Positions 1 through 10,350 of a stretch of DNA of 64,000 nucleotides are shown piece by piece. The notes below the pieces were generated by a model. That model was not told the origin of the DNA. It saw only the letters and a list, made by a program, of their open reading frames with translations, and searched no databases. A program made the translations under genes and the position numbers. Location: positions 75,078,095 through 75,142,094 of the forward strand of contig CM059562.1 of assembly GCA_030386875.1 (NCBI GenBank), written 5' to 3'. This DNA is from Morinoia aosen. Lineage: Eukaryota > Arthropoda > Malacostraca > Amphipoda > Talitridae. How positions within the stretch are numbered: the stretch's first letter is position 1; every line of letters starts with the position of its first letter.

Positions 1-958
1 GTATTTTAATTTTTTTCAAGTGTCTCAATGCCGATATAGATAACCATACAACATTTCCAAATCTTCTTTAACAAGCAGTAATTAATTATAAAATGCTACA
101 AAATGAATACTATTTCAGTTTTTAAAAATGTATCAAGATAATTATAAAATTCTTTATTTCAGCGTATACTTGCTTAGAAACTGGGGAGTGATACGAAGAT
201 AAAAATTAAACATGATGATGATATAGTGAAATACAATATAACTCTGAAAGAACCAAATTACATTCAAGGAATAACTTGAGAAATGAGCAGAAATTTTTAT
301 TATTAATACATGTTAACTTGACTTAAAAACACGGAATCCATATCAATTTTGATAACATGACTTGAAAACTAGAAGTCTTTGTGCACTAGACCATAGCTTC
401 AGGTTTCGGCAAAGACTACTCATTGGCAATGAATCATAACCTAAAGACTAGAAATGTTTATGATCATTATCAATCAATGCATCATTTTGAGCATACAGAG
501 TTACCACTCTTTATGTGAGTACAATGTATTGCATCAGCTGAAATGCTCTACAAGTAACTTGCAACACATTTAATACTATTTTCCAGTTCCTATATATTAA
601 TTGAAGGAAAAATGAACAAAACAGAAATATACAGAATGAATTTGCGATGCTTTCAATTACTAATTCCTGCTTTTAACTACAAAATATACATCAATGCTGG
701 GTACAAAAATTATATTTCGCACTCGTAGGTTTCTCATATATATCTGTGCAAACCCTCAATGACTAGATAACATGACGGTATTAGGTGATAGGAATAAATA
801 CGCTGTTTCATACTTAGAACAAAACAATCAACAAAAACATTGCGTATTTTTTTAGATTGCTGAGCAAAGCATTCTAACTCTGTTTTGGTTTACTTTTAGT
901 TTTAAAGAATTATAAATAATTTTTAGCAAAAATTAGAATCGAAGACACCAAAAAAGAG
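1..958. other. AT-rich non-coding stretch
   Basis: I see no open frame with protein-like composition, no RNA gene and no repeat structure in this stretch. It is AT-rich sequence on the far side of the hexamer repeat that ends the gypsy element. It may belong to an intergenic region or to an intron of something outside the window. Confidence 0.5.
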
Positions 959-1205
959 CGACTCCAACCACGACTCTACCACATCCGAATGAACGACTCG
1001 ACTCCGACTCCGACTCCACCACATTCGGAAAAGCGACTCCGACTCCGACTCCGACTCCATCACACTTCAGAGTAGCGACTCCGACTCCGACTCCGACTCC
1101 ACCACACTTCAGAGAAGCGACTCCGACTCCGACTCCGACTCCACCCTAAAACATCCGACTCCGGCGACTCCGACTCCCGACTCCGACTCCGACTCCGCAA
1201 CCCTG
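959..1205. repeat. GACTCC-type hexanucleotide repeat, degenerate
   Basis: The stretch is made of repeated CGACTC / CGACTCC units broken by short spacers such as ACCACATTC and ACCACACTTC. Read on the minus strand it encodes runs of Ser-Glu that extend the gypsy pol frame by about 30 residues after the RNase H domain. The junction with genuine pol sequence is near 1,205. The repeat therefore either replaced or truncated the integrase half of the element. Confidence 0.85.
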
Positions 1206-2998
1206 GTTTGGACAGAGTTGATACAGGAGAGGCAGTCAGCGACAGTATTGTCGAGACCTTTGATGTATCGGATATCAGTGGTGAATTGACTGATGAATGA
1301 CAGGTGTCGAGCTTCTCTTGGGGAATGTCTTTCAGAAGGCATCTTAATCGCTGAGGTCAAAGGTTTGTGGTCTGTGTAGATCACGAACTCCCTTGCCTCT
1401 AGAGCATAGCGAAAGTGTCTCACAGAAAGATAGATAGCAAGGAGTTCCCTACCGAACGCGCTATAAGCACGCTCAGTGGGCGATAGCTTTTTGGAAAAGG
1501 AAGCAAGCGGAGAGATATTAGTACCTACTTGTTGTTGCAAAACAGCACCTACAGCAGTACTTGAGGCGTCCACTACTAGACTGAAATCAGCATTAGCAAT
1601 AGGGTAGGATAATTCAGTCGCGGTAGCCAACTTGTGCTTAATCTCCTCAAATGCTTTTCTCGCATCCTCCGTCCATTTTACCTCAATAGATTTGCCTTTT
1701 TGTTTCGGTTCGAGCAAGTCAGACAAGGGGGCTAAAGTTTGAGCACAGTTGCGTATGAAGCGATGATAGAAGTTAACAGAACCTAGGAACCTTCTAAGTT
1801 CCTTCTGGGTCTGTGGAAGAGGAAAGTTTTTGATCACTTCTACTTTGGAAGGCAAAGGTTTTAGACCTAGGCTAGAGATTTCATGACCTAAGTAAATCAG
1901 TGATGGCTTTCCGAGCTCACATTTTGCAGGATTTACGAGGAGTCCATTGTCGGACAGTCTTTGAAAAACGACCCTAAGATGGTCTTTGTGCAACTCCGGG
2001 GTTGTGGATGCCACTAGGATATCGTCTAGATAGACATAGGCGAAAGTGAGATCAGAGAAAATTTCAGCCATGTGCCTTTTGAACGTCTGAGGAGCGTTCC
2101 TTAAGCCATATGGCATCTTGAGAAATTCAAAGATACCAAACGGAGTGATTACCGCGGTCTTAGCGATAGCACTCTCATCAAGTGGAATTTGATGGAAGGC
2201 GTACTGAAGGTCTATCTTTGAGAAAATTTGAGCTCCCTCTAAATTTGCACTGAAATCATGAAGATAAGGAATAGGGTAGCGATCAGGTAGAGTAACGGCA
2301 TTCAACCTGCGGAAATCCCCGCACGGTCTGAATTCACCGTTAGCCTTGGGTACTAGCAAAAGAGGGCTAGCCCAAGGACTTTTGGAACTGCGGATGATGC
2401 CGCATTCTTGCATGCGCGCAAATTCTTTCTTGGCTAAAGCCAATCGATCAGGCGGTAGTCGCCTTGCTCGGGAATAGACGGGCGGACCAGTAGTTTCGAT
2501 GTGGTGTTTCGTGCTAGTCTGCATTGTTTTAGTAACTAAGTTAGGATTTGTCAGTGCAGGATAATCTGCGAGTACCTGTTCAAACATGCACTCTTCCTTG
2601 AAGGCGATAGCGAAAGAATGCAAGACATTAGCTCTAGTTATGCTACAAGCGGGAATTGAGATCTGTGTCTCCTCGTCCCTAATTCTACGGTTTTTAACAT
2701 CTACAAGAATCCCAAACTTCGCTAGAAAATCCGCGCCAATGATATGCTCTTGGACTTCCGCGACGAGGAAAGTGAAAAGAAAGTTTCGCCTCAATCCCAG
2801 ACTGCACTCTAAAATTCTTTCCCCATAACAGGCTATTGGAGTGCCATTTGCGGCGCGTAGTGTCGCCACAAGTTTATTCTTTTTGTCTTTAGCCGTTGCT
2901 GGGATAATTGACACACTAGACCCAGTATCGATGAGAAAACGATATTTGGTAGTGGGATCCACAATGTTCAAGAGGCGAGTAGTCTGGGAATGAGGCAA
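1205..2998 (-). pseudogene. pol: Ty3/gypsy pol: protease, RT, RNase H (integrase missing)
   Basis: The 629-residue frame holds a retropepsin motif (Asp-Thr-Gly, residues 24-26), then a reverse transcriptase with the catalytic YLDD at 323-326, and an RNase H domain with acidic residues near 477 and 543. The frame ends just after the RNase H tail (Val-Ala-Asp-Cys-Leu-Ser) and then reads into the Ser-Glu hexamer repeat. The zinc-binding and catalytic parts of integrase are absent. The core is uninterrupted and typical of Ty3/gypsy elements in arthropods. It lies downstream of the gag frame with about 90 bases of stop-containing sequence between, so Gag-Pol expression is lost or would have needed frameshifting. 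I read it as a 3'-truncated, non-mobile copy. Confidence 0.9.
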
Positions 2999-2999
2999 C

Positions 3000-3987
3000 G
3001 CAGTACTCGCTACTATGCGTCGCTGTTGGCGTTTCCCGAAGTCATTTCGGTATAACGCGGACAGTGTCTAGAGGCACATTTGCGAGCTTAGTCACCAAAT
3101 TTCATGTGGTACCAGCATAAATTACTACTGGCATCACGAGAGCGCGACCGAAAGCGGCGGTCTTGATTTGACCTATCATAAGATCTACCTCTATCAAAAC
3201 GTTGAGGAGGAGGAAAAGGATGATAGTTGGAGGGATAGTCATAGGGATAGTCGTAGGCATTTTGGTGGCTTTGGAATCTCCCTGGGCCTTGCTGAATGTG
3301 AGCTACACTCTTACCTAACTGGCAATTCTGGAGAGCTTGCTTTATCTCAGCGATGTCTTGCTGCATCTTATCTATTGTGGCTGAGGTTTGGTTTTGAGCA
3401 GTATTTGAGGGGCTAAAATTTGCAGCTGCTACGTTCAAGGACGCTACCTGCGGTGCTTGTGACACGTTTAGGTTGCGCATCACTGTCTCAGTGGACTCTG
3501 CAAGCTTCTCTAAAGTTTGATCAGGGCCTGCTAGCGATAGGAATGGACGCACATTGGGAGGAAGTTTACTCATATACACTTCTTTCAGAAATCCCTCAGC
3601 TACGGCAACACCCGCTGCCAGTTTGCGCAACTCCTTAACCAACGAAGTGGGAGAGAAAGAGACAGAGACAGGTGGAATTGCTGAGGCGTCTACAAGGCTT
3701 CTGAATTTGTCCGCATCGGACATCTGCAACTTCTGCAATATCTTTCTTTTCAAGGTGCCGTACGGATTAATAGCAGGAGGGCTTTCTAGCAATTGATTGG
3801 AGTCATTTAATAATTTTGTGGGAGCTGCGGACACAAGGGCGTAAAATTTGTCATGTTCATCCCTTATTTTATGATACCTAAACATTGCCTCCACTTGGTT
3901 AAACCAAGTGTGACTGTCTTCTGGTATGAAAGGCGGCAGACTAAGAGGTTTTGTGCGCGCTCGATCTTCATTATCTGAGTCAGCCAT
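3000..3987 (-). pseudogene. gag: Ty3/gypsy gag with broken zinc knuckle
   Basis: The 299-residue frame starts at an ATG after a long leader and has the layout of arthropod gypsy Gag: a capsid-like helical region, a Gln-rich linker, then an Arg/Ser-rich tail ending in Cys-Trp-Tyr-His-Met-Lys-Phe-Gly-Asp. A TAA follows at once. The same frame continues with Ala-Arg-Lys-Cys and another Cys, which looks like the rest of the cysteine/histidine nucleocapsid finger, so the TAA falls inside the finger. Two more in-frame stops (TAG TAG) separate it from pol. The order gag then pol on the same strand matches a single element. The stop suggests decay, although a readthrough design cannot be excluded without relatives. 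Confidence 0.8.
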
Positions 3988-4020
3988 GCTAGCAATTTCT
4001 TTCTACGAAAGCGAAAATTA

Positions 4021-4598
4021 AACTATGCTTGCTCGGAATTACGTATTCAACGCCTAATAAATTTTTGACATTAAAGGTGTCGCAGGTTTGCGTTATTACT
4101 TTACCTACTCAATCATTCAAATAAAGTTGAAACGGAAAGAAGAAAATATAAAATTGGAAACGAAAATTTATGCGGTATGCGGCAATTAGCGTAGGCACAA
4201 AAACAGGTGAAAAAAGTTATTTTTCTACCTACTCAATCAATCAATAACGTTGAAAAACGGAGAGAAAGAGAGAATGGAACGAGAATTTTTACGGTAGTCA
4301 GAATAAGCGTAAAGCACGGAAATAGGAGAAAAATTATTTTTCCCACCTACTAAGGCACATGAAACAAACAAGGACAGAATAGCGCTGAAAAAAATTTTTG
4401 TTAGAGCTGCTCAGAGAACATTCATTAACACGGTTAAATCCATAGAAATTCTCAAAGACTACGACATGGGAAACTTATCACTACAATGATATGCCAAAAT
4501 TAACCTCTCTCACAATTTCTCAAACACTTATCGAGTTGAATATTTGTTTTTATTTAAGTTTTAAGGCTGGGGTTTTAATCTTTGGGGTTTTAAACTCT
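4021..4598 (-). repeat. Gypsy 5' leader with two degenerate ~120-bp direct repeats
   Basis: Between the gag start and the candidate primer binding site there are two imperfect direct repeats (about 4,095-4,215 and 4,216-4,345). Each begins with ACCTACTCAATCA and ends with a T-rich run (TTATTTTTC). They probably belong to the untranslated leader of the retroelement. No coding potential is visible. Confidence 0.5.
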
Positions 4599-4610
4599 GG
4601 GTTGTCACCA
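4599..4610 (-). promoter_or_regulatory. Candidate primer binding site of the gypsy element
   Basis: On the minus strand the sequence reads TGGTGACAACCC, directly after a CTAACAC that could end a 5' LTR. TGGTGAC-type primer binding sites are common in arthropod gypsy elements, and the roughly 610-bp distance to the gag ATG is plausible. No second LTR is available for comparison because the 3' end of the element is lost. Confidence 0.35.
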
Positions 4611-5010
4611 GTGTTAGGTTCGGCCGTGGGTAGAGCCAGACCTAAACATACATCGATAAGCATTTGCAGTAAACCATGAGAAGGGTAATGAGGCACTCTG
4701 GAAACTCAGCTTTTTGTCTCGGGTTTATTGAAGGAGCCGGAAAGGACCGCCGAGTCTTGAGCAACTGAAGAACTTGGCTGAAGAGGGTTCGCAGTCCGTG
4801 CAGGCGAAAAGGCTCCGGCTAGTGACGAAGTCGACAGTGTGGGTGTTGTTTGAAAGTGATCTTAGCCCAATTTATAAGACTTTGAAAGACCCGTGGCGTC
4901 GGTAGTCTCAATTTAAGTATCGGCTTATTTAATTTCAAGCCGGGCAATATAGTTATCGTAGTGAAAGCAGGGAGTTGAATTTTAAAGGTAATAGCTTGTA
5001 GTTTTTCAGT
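4611..5010 (-). repeat. Possible 5' LTR of the gypsy element
   Basis: This non-coding segment is more GC-rich than its surroundings and lies just upstream of the candidate primer binding site, where a 5' LTR should be. Its outer boundary is not visible, and no copy exists at the other end. The assignment is positional inference only. Confidence 0.3.
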
Positions 5011-5024
5011 TAAGGCCAGACAAG

Positions 5025-5242
5025 GTAAAGGCCAGTTCAGGTAAGGCCAGTTCAGGTAAGGCCAGTTCAGGTAAGGCCAGTTAAGGTAAGGCCAGTTAAG
5101 GTAAGGCCAGTTAAGGTAAGGCCAGTTCAGGTAAGGCCAGTTCAGGTAAGGCCAGTTAAGGTAAGGCCAGTTAAGGTAAGGCCAGTTCAGGTAAGGCCAG
5201 TTCAGGTAAGGCCAGTTAAGGTAAGGCCAGTTCAGGTAAGGC
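5025..5242. repeat. 15-bp minisatellite GGCCAGTTMAGGTAA
   Basis: About fourteen head-to-tail copies of a 15-bp unit, GGCCAGTTCAGGTAA or GGCCAGTTAAGGTAA, occur here. The two variants fall in paired blocks rather than at random, which suggests expansion by unequal exchange of multi-unit segments. The unit length is a multiple of three, so open frames across the array mean little. Confidence 0.95.
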
Positions 5243-5249
5243 CCAAAAC

Positions 5250-6280
5250 AAGGACCAAAACTAATCCAAGAAAGGTAATCCCATGAAAGGCCCAGGGGAA
5301 AACTGGTGTGTTGGCGTTGGTGATGACGATGAGGTCTGCAAAAAGACGAACGCTGGATGAGCAGTCCAAGGAGACATCAAGGAAAAATTCCACCACTGAC
5401 AGTCCCCAACATCGTAAATGATAAACTCCCACAAGTAGACTCCGAGAAGTCCTACAGATCCGACACGAGCTAATTTAATAATCTCTCTTTTGTCAAGCTC
5501 AAGGAGATAAGACAGATTTTTGTAGCTGGCAAGCCAGTTCACTAATGCCTTTGGCTTTAATATCTGAGCATGAGGTTTAAGAACTTCCGGTAATGAAAAT
5601 CGTTATTCATTACCGAAACCACAGGCAATTAAGCACAAGATCTACGGAATATCATGAAATATCCATAAAACTGCAACTTTTGCAAGAATCTGCAGGACAG
5701 CAAATCCTGTGATTTTTAAGGCAGTAATATCGGTGATTAAATTTATAGAGAGTTATGGAAAACACATGACTTAATAACACATGATTCATGAAGCAGAAAG
5801 AAAAGAAATACAGCAACTAAAAAATTGCATAGAATGCGAATTAATGCTTTTTTAGTTCTCTAGAACATCTCTATAACTGTACGAGAAATAACAGAGAAAA
5901 ATAATCCTAACTTTCATTAATATCAATAATACTGAAAAACACTGACAAGCATCATTGACAAAAATTTAAGGAATAATATCTACACTGAGAAAAGAAACAC
6001 TAAACGTGTTTGCTTGCACAGAAGGAAAATATGCGCAAAACGAAACATGAAAATCAAGGTGACGATGACCCGGCGGTTTTACGCGTCGCCATTTGTAATA
6101 AACCGCCGGCATACATCGTACGCATTCACGAAGGCAGATGCTAGTATGTATTTTTGTCGCAAGAATAAGCAAAATTGATTTAAATTTGTTGATAGTGATT
6201 TATATTGAAATAAGTGCGATTAAACGCAAGATTTAAGGAGTACGAAATATATATAAAATAAAACTAAAAACTTTAGCAGG
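5250..6280. other. No supported gene
   Basis: A 93-codon minus-strand frame (5,261-5,542) has a Leu/Tyr-rich start but no recognisable domain, and it runs into the minisatellite side. I do not call it a gene. The rest is AT-rich and featureless up to the 3' end of the CR1 element. Confidence 0.4.
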
Positions 6281-6298
6281 CATCCTTTGGTCCTTTGG
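6281..6298 (-). repeat. CR1 3' tail (8-bp tandem repeat)
   Basis: Downstream of ORF2 on the minus strand the element ends in CCAAAGGACCAAAGGA, two copies of an 8-bp unit, and then passes into AT-rich DNA. CR1-clade LINEs end in short tandem repeats of this kind rather than poly(A). This marks the element's 3' terminus. Confidence 0.6.
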
Positions 6299-6361
6299 TG
6301 AAGTTCGGACGCTCTGGTCCAGGTCACGCCGAAGGCGCCGCCTCACAGCGCTGTCGCGCCG

Positions 6362-9319
6362 CTACAGTTGTTGCGCCCTTCGGTGGGCGAGCTGCTGCAG
6401 CAAACTGTTGCCTGCAGCAGGCTGATAGTAGTGAGGCAGCGGTGGCTTGTCCGGAACCGTCCTCAAAAATTCATCCAGTGCCCTCTTAAATGCCTCCAGC
6501 GACCCGACATGCTCTCTCAGGGTGCGGGGAAGACAGTTAAAAAGTTTTGGGCCCATGACTGAAAACGACTGCTCATGCCTGCTCCTCACACTTGCTGGGG
6601 CTCTGTTATTCAAGGTCGGGACCACACACAATGTACCGAACCGAATGTGCTGTTTCGTCCGAAGCCCAATTTTGCCGTCCGTGAAGTTCGGAACAAGCCC
6701 CGTCAGCATCTTCCATGTATATATTACTATATACCTCTCCCTACGCCGTTGGAGGGAGTACATCCGATAATGCTCAAGTCGACTCCAATAATCCAGTCGA
6801 CGAGCACCTGCAATCCTGGCAGTAAAGGACCGCTGAATACTCTCCAGCCGCACTATATCTCCCCGCCCACTTGGGCTCCAAAGTTGGCAGCAATACTCTG
6901 CCAGGGGGAGAATTAGCGCTCTGTACAGGGTCAACATTGGGGTCGGCTCTCTGGTCCTAAAGGTCCTCCACACCCACCCCATCTGCCGCCTGCATCTCTT
7001 CACCACACCACTGATGTGCTCGCCGAAGCCTCCTCCCTCCTCCACAACAACCCCCAAGTCTCGAAGAGAAAGCTTTCTCTCAATCGTGAGGTTACCCGCT
7101 GTCGTGTAGGAGAATGCTTCGTCTGGATGCCGGCCGTACCTAATGAGCTCAAATTTAGCCTCATTGAATTTCATGTTATTTTCCTCCGCCCAGACATAGA
7201 TCCTCTCCAAATCCTCCTGTAAGTCGACGCAATCCTCTAAGCTGGCCACCTCCTTAATTATCCTGGTGTCATCAGCAAAAGAGGACGCCCGCGCATGTTG
7301 CAGGTTTAGATCAATGTCTGCGATGTGGATCAAAAACAGTAGCGGGCCCAGCACTGAGCCTTGCGGGACCCCGCTTGCAACCACCGACTCAGACGAGAGG
7401 CACCCATCCACGACCACCATCTGCCTCCGATCTGTCAAGAAACTGGCCAACCATCTCAGCAACGTTCCTCCAATGTGGCAAGCCCGCAGCTTTCGCAGTA
7501 GGACACCGTGGTCCACCTTATCAAAGGCTTTGGCGAAGTCCAAGTACACCACATCGACTGCCCGTCCACTGCCCAGCTCTTCGGTTATTAAGCGGTGATG
7601 CTCTAGGAGCTGCGAGAGGCATGACCTTCCTCTTCTGAAGCCATGTTGATGCTCGTTGAAGAGGTCCGCACTCTGCAAAAGACGCACCAATCTCCTGGCT
7701 ACCACCCTCTCAAAGACCTTAATAACATGTGACGTCAGTACTACTGGTCGATAATTCATTGGGGCGTGCTTTTCTCCGCCCTTGAATATCGGCGTCACTA
7801 AACCATGCTTCAGTGCTTGCGGGACGCTGCCTTCGCTCATCGACGACCTCCACAGCCGAAAGAGTGGCATCTTTAGTTCCTCGCAGCAATTTCGCAGCAG
7901 TACGGCAGGGATTCCATCCGGTCCCGGCGCCGACGTCGGGGACAGTTCTTTTATAGAGACCACCAAATCGTCCTCCGTAAAGCAGATGTCCTCCAACAGT
8001 CCCGGTTCACGGATCCCTCGCAGCAGCTCATCCAAGTGTGACCTCAGGCTCTGGAGTCTCGGTACGCTAAACACGGACTCATATTGCTTTCTCAAGACCT
8101 CACACTTTTCGTCTGGAGCACTGACAATACTATCACCGATGCGAAACGGTCCTACCGTAGACCTTGTCAGGGTTCTCCTTTTGGCGAATGCATAGAAGTA
8201 CTTAGGGTTTCTTTGGATTGCCTTAACGGCCAAATCCTCCTCCCTCAAAGCTTCCTCCTCATGCGAACGCTGGAGCAATACCTCGAGGTCACGCACCATT
8301 GCAACAATTCTCTGCTTTGTCTCTGGAGTGGCTGGTTCTGATAGTCGCTTTAGGAGCCGTCTCCTCTTGCGCATCAAAGTACGGCGATCACTAGGAACAG
8401 ATCTACCTTTATGCTTCCTTCTCCTCGGCACGTACTTTGGGCAGACGTCAGCCAGCACCCCACAGAACTGCTGATACACTTCCTCTGCCACATCCGCATC
8501 TATCCGGTCCTCCCAGTGTATCTCCAACAGGTGTCTCCTCAACCCAGTCCAGTCCACACGATCGCTCATGAAGTTCAGAGAGTCAAGCGCACACCGCTCA
8601 CTTTGGCGCTCCTCACTACGAGACTTTGAGCCTAGGTCAACGGTGGCCAGGATTAACCGGTGATCCGACAGGATAGTGTCTTCGACAGCTAGTCCTCTCA
8701 CCAGGTCCCCATCATTTGTCAGGAATAGGTCCAGTACACTGTCCAACCGCGTAGGCACAGTGACATACTGCTCCAGGGCAAACTCCTCCATAAAGCTCCA
8801 AAGAGCAGCCGCCTGTGTTCTGGTATCATTGGCACCTCCCTCCATCCTACCAGTGGACCAGCACATCCGAGGGAAGTTGAAGTCTCCCAACACCACCATG
8901 GTTGGGGTGGGAGTACCCAGCTCCTCCAACCTCCCAACAAGATGGCCAAGCGCAGTATCGAAGTTTGTCGATTCACATGTAGGAGGTCTGTAAATCACCG
9001 CCAGGACCAGCCTCCTACTGTCGAACCACAACGAAAGGTGCTCCACCACTCCATCAGAACCGCCAGTGAGGACAACAGCTTCAGCGGCTATATCCTCCCT
9101 TACGAACACCGCAACTCCGCCCTTCTTTCGGCCTGGGAGTCGGTCCGATCTAAATAGCTGGAAACCCTCCATGTAGACCTCAGCGTCAAGCACGTCCACG
9201 TTCAGATGGGTTTCCACCAAAGCAATCAACACAGCACCCGCGAGAAGAGCTCTGTCCCTGAGCATTCCGACCTTGAACTTCTTATGACGGGTGCTTAAGC
9301 CCTCCACATTGCACATCAT
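6362..9319 (-). CDS. CR1-like LINE ORF2: endonuclease and reverse transcriptase
   Basis: The 985-residue frame is uninterrupted. The N-terminal apurinic-type endonuclease has Glu36 in Glu-Thr-His-Leu, a Gly-Asp-Phe-Asn-Phe motif at 145-149 and Ser-Asp-His at 218-220. The reverse transcriptase follows, with Ala-Pro-Gly-Pro-Asp-Gly near 464-469, Asp-Phe-Ala-Lys-Ala-Phe-Asp at 594-600, Gly-Val-Pro-Gln-Gly-Ser at 650-655 and catalytic Phe-Ala-Asp-Asp at 681-684. A C-terminal thumb-like and Arg-rich region completes the length usual for CR1 ORF2 proteins. The ATG lies about 20 bases after the ORF1 stop, as expected for termination-reinitiation. Family knowledge says it nicks target DNA and copies its own RNA into it. 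Intact motifs suggest a young, possibly competent copy. Confidence 0.93.
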   Translation of the reverse strand: MMCNVEGLSTRHKKFKVGMLRDRALLAGAVLIALVETHLNVDVLDAEVYMEGFQLFRSDRLPGRKKGGVAVFVREDIAAEAVVLTGGSDGVVEHLSLWFDSRRLVLAVIYRPPTCESTNFDTALGHLVGRLEELGTPTPTMVVLGDFNFPRMCWSTGRMEGGANDTRTQAAALWSFMEEFALEQYVTVPTRLDSVLDLFLTNDGDLVRGLAVEDTILSDHRLILATVDLGSKSRSEERQSERCALDSLNFMSDRVDWTGLRRHLLEIHWEDRIDADVAEEVYQQFCGVLADVCPKYVPRRRKHKGRSVPSDRRTLMRKRRRLLKRLSEPATPETKQRIVAMVRDLEVLLQRSHEEEALREEDLAVKAIQRNPKYFYAFAKRRTLTRSTVGPFRIGDSIVSAPDEKCEVLRKQYESVFSVPRLQSLRSHLDELLRGIREPGLLEDICFTEDDLVVSIKELSPTSAPGPDGIPAVLLRNCCEELKMPLFRLWRSSMSEGSVPQALKHGLVTPIFKGGEKHAPMNYRPVVLTSHVIKVFERVVARRLVRLLQSADLFNEHQHGFRRGRSCLSQLLEHHRLITEELGSGRAVDVVYLDFAKAFDKVDHGVLLRKLRACHIGGTLLRWLASFLTDRRQMVVVDGCLSSESVVASGVPQGSVLGPLLFLIHIADIDLNLQHARASSFADDTRIIKEVASLEDCVDLQEDLERIYVWAEENNMKFNEAKFELIRYGRHPDEAFSYTTAGNLTIERKLSLRDLGVVVEEGGGFGEHISGVVKRCRRQMGWVWRTFRTREPTPMLTLYRALILPLAEYCCQLWSPSGRGDIVRLESIQRSFTARIAGARRLDYWSRLEHYRMYSLQRRRERYIVIYTWKMLTGLVPNFTDGKIGLRTKQHIRFGTLCVVPTLNNRAPASVRSRHEQSFSVMGPKLFNCLPRTLREHVGSLEAFKRALDEFLRTVPDKPPLPHYYQPAAGNSLLQQLAHRRAQQL

Positions 9320-9339
9320 TATAGTGCAATGAGTTTCCT

Positions 9340-10350
9340 TGCTTACCAGACTCGCTTGCAGGTGCAGGTTCGGGCCTCTGTTACCAAAGGACGATGCTCG
9401 TCTCGCCCACTCAGTACTCTCTCCAAAAGCTCCTGGATTGCCTGCACCTGTCTCCGCAACTCTAAAAAAGGAGTCGCATTCTCCAAATTTAGAAGATTAG
9501 TCCTGTCCGACCCAAGGCTCGGCACAGTCGCTGCAGGCGGAGGAACTCCAAAAGCCTCAACTCCGCGGCCGCTCACAGCCTCTCTAAAAGAGATTCTCGC
9601 CGGTGGAGGCGCGCCAACAGCATTCGGAGTCACCTCACTACCCACTGCGTTGGCAGCTTCTCTGACTTTTATTCCCGCCGGATGGAGGAACTTGCACTGT
9701 TTCCTGGTGCAACTCAGACCTTCCACCGCTTTCCAACACAAGGGTGGATGGAAGTACTCACATTTCCGGCCTTTGCTGCATCCCTCCTTCAGTTTTCCCC
9801 CAAACTTCGCGAATTTATAACACACCTTGGGGTGGGAGAACTCACAACCTTCCCCCCTTCTGCCATACTTACACTCCCTCCTCAGGAAGTGCCTACACAC
9901 TTTAGGTCCAGCTTTAGAGAGCCCAGTGGCCGACAACGCCTTAGCTGGTTCAGGCACAGAAACCGCCGCCGAAACCTCCCCCTCCGGCACCATCAACGAA
10001 TCATCCGACACAGATCCAGATCCATGGCCCGGTGTCAGAGGAGCAGGAGGACACTCGACGACGACGGATGGGGCGAGAGTCCCAGATCCGGCATTCCCCG
10101 CTTTCAGCTGCCTCTCAATTCGAGAAGCCATGACGGCAAACTCCTCGCCGCACTTTTTCACGACACACGTCTCACACTTGAATTTGCTGCGGGAGGTCTC
10201 CAACCATACCAGGTGGTACACTGGCAGACCAGAACACCTCAAGTGGACAAAGACTCCGCAGTCTGTACACTTGAGGGCCGATCCCCCCAACTCCTCCCCG
10301 CACAGCCCACAGCACGTCCCACTCGGGACAGTGTGATACATGGCACTCAT
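9340..10350 (-). CDS. CR1-like LINE ORF1: PHD-like plus three CCCH zinc fingers
   Basis: The 335-residue frame is open from ATG to TAA. Residues 13-62 form a Cys/His cluster of PHD/RING-like spacing (Cys-x2-Cys pairs at 14/17, 28/31 and 59/62). Residues 152-223 hold three consecutive CCCH fingers (about 152-173, 177-201 and 205-223), each ending Cys-x-Phe/Tyr-x-His-Pro or similar. A Leu/Gln-rich helix near 300-325 could oligomerise. ORF1 proteins of LINEs bind the element RNA, and CCCH fingers commonly bind single-stranded RNA, so an RNA-binding role is likely. The unusual pairing of a PHD-like module with CCCH fingers is visible directly. Location just upstream of ORF2 on the same strand supports one bicistronic element. 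Confidence 0.88.

Noticed and set aside
5261..5542. 93-codon frame with hydrophobic start as a host exon
   Set aside because: No donor or acceptor fits with neighbouring frames, no family is recognised, and its end lies against the minisatellite.
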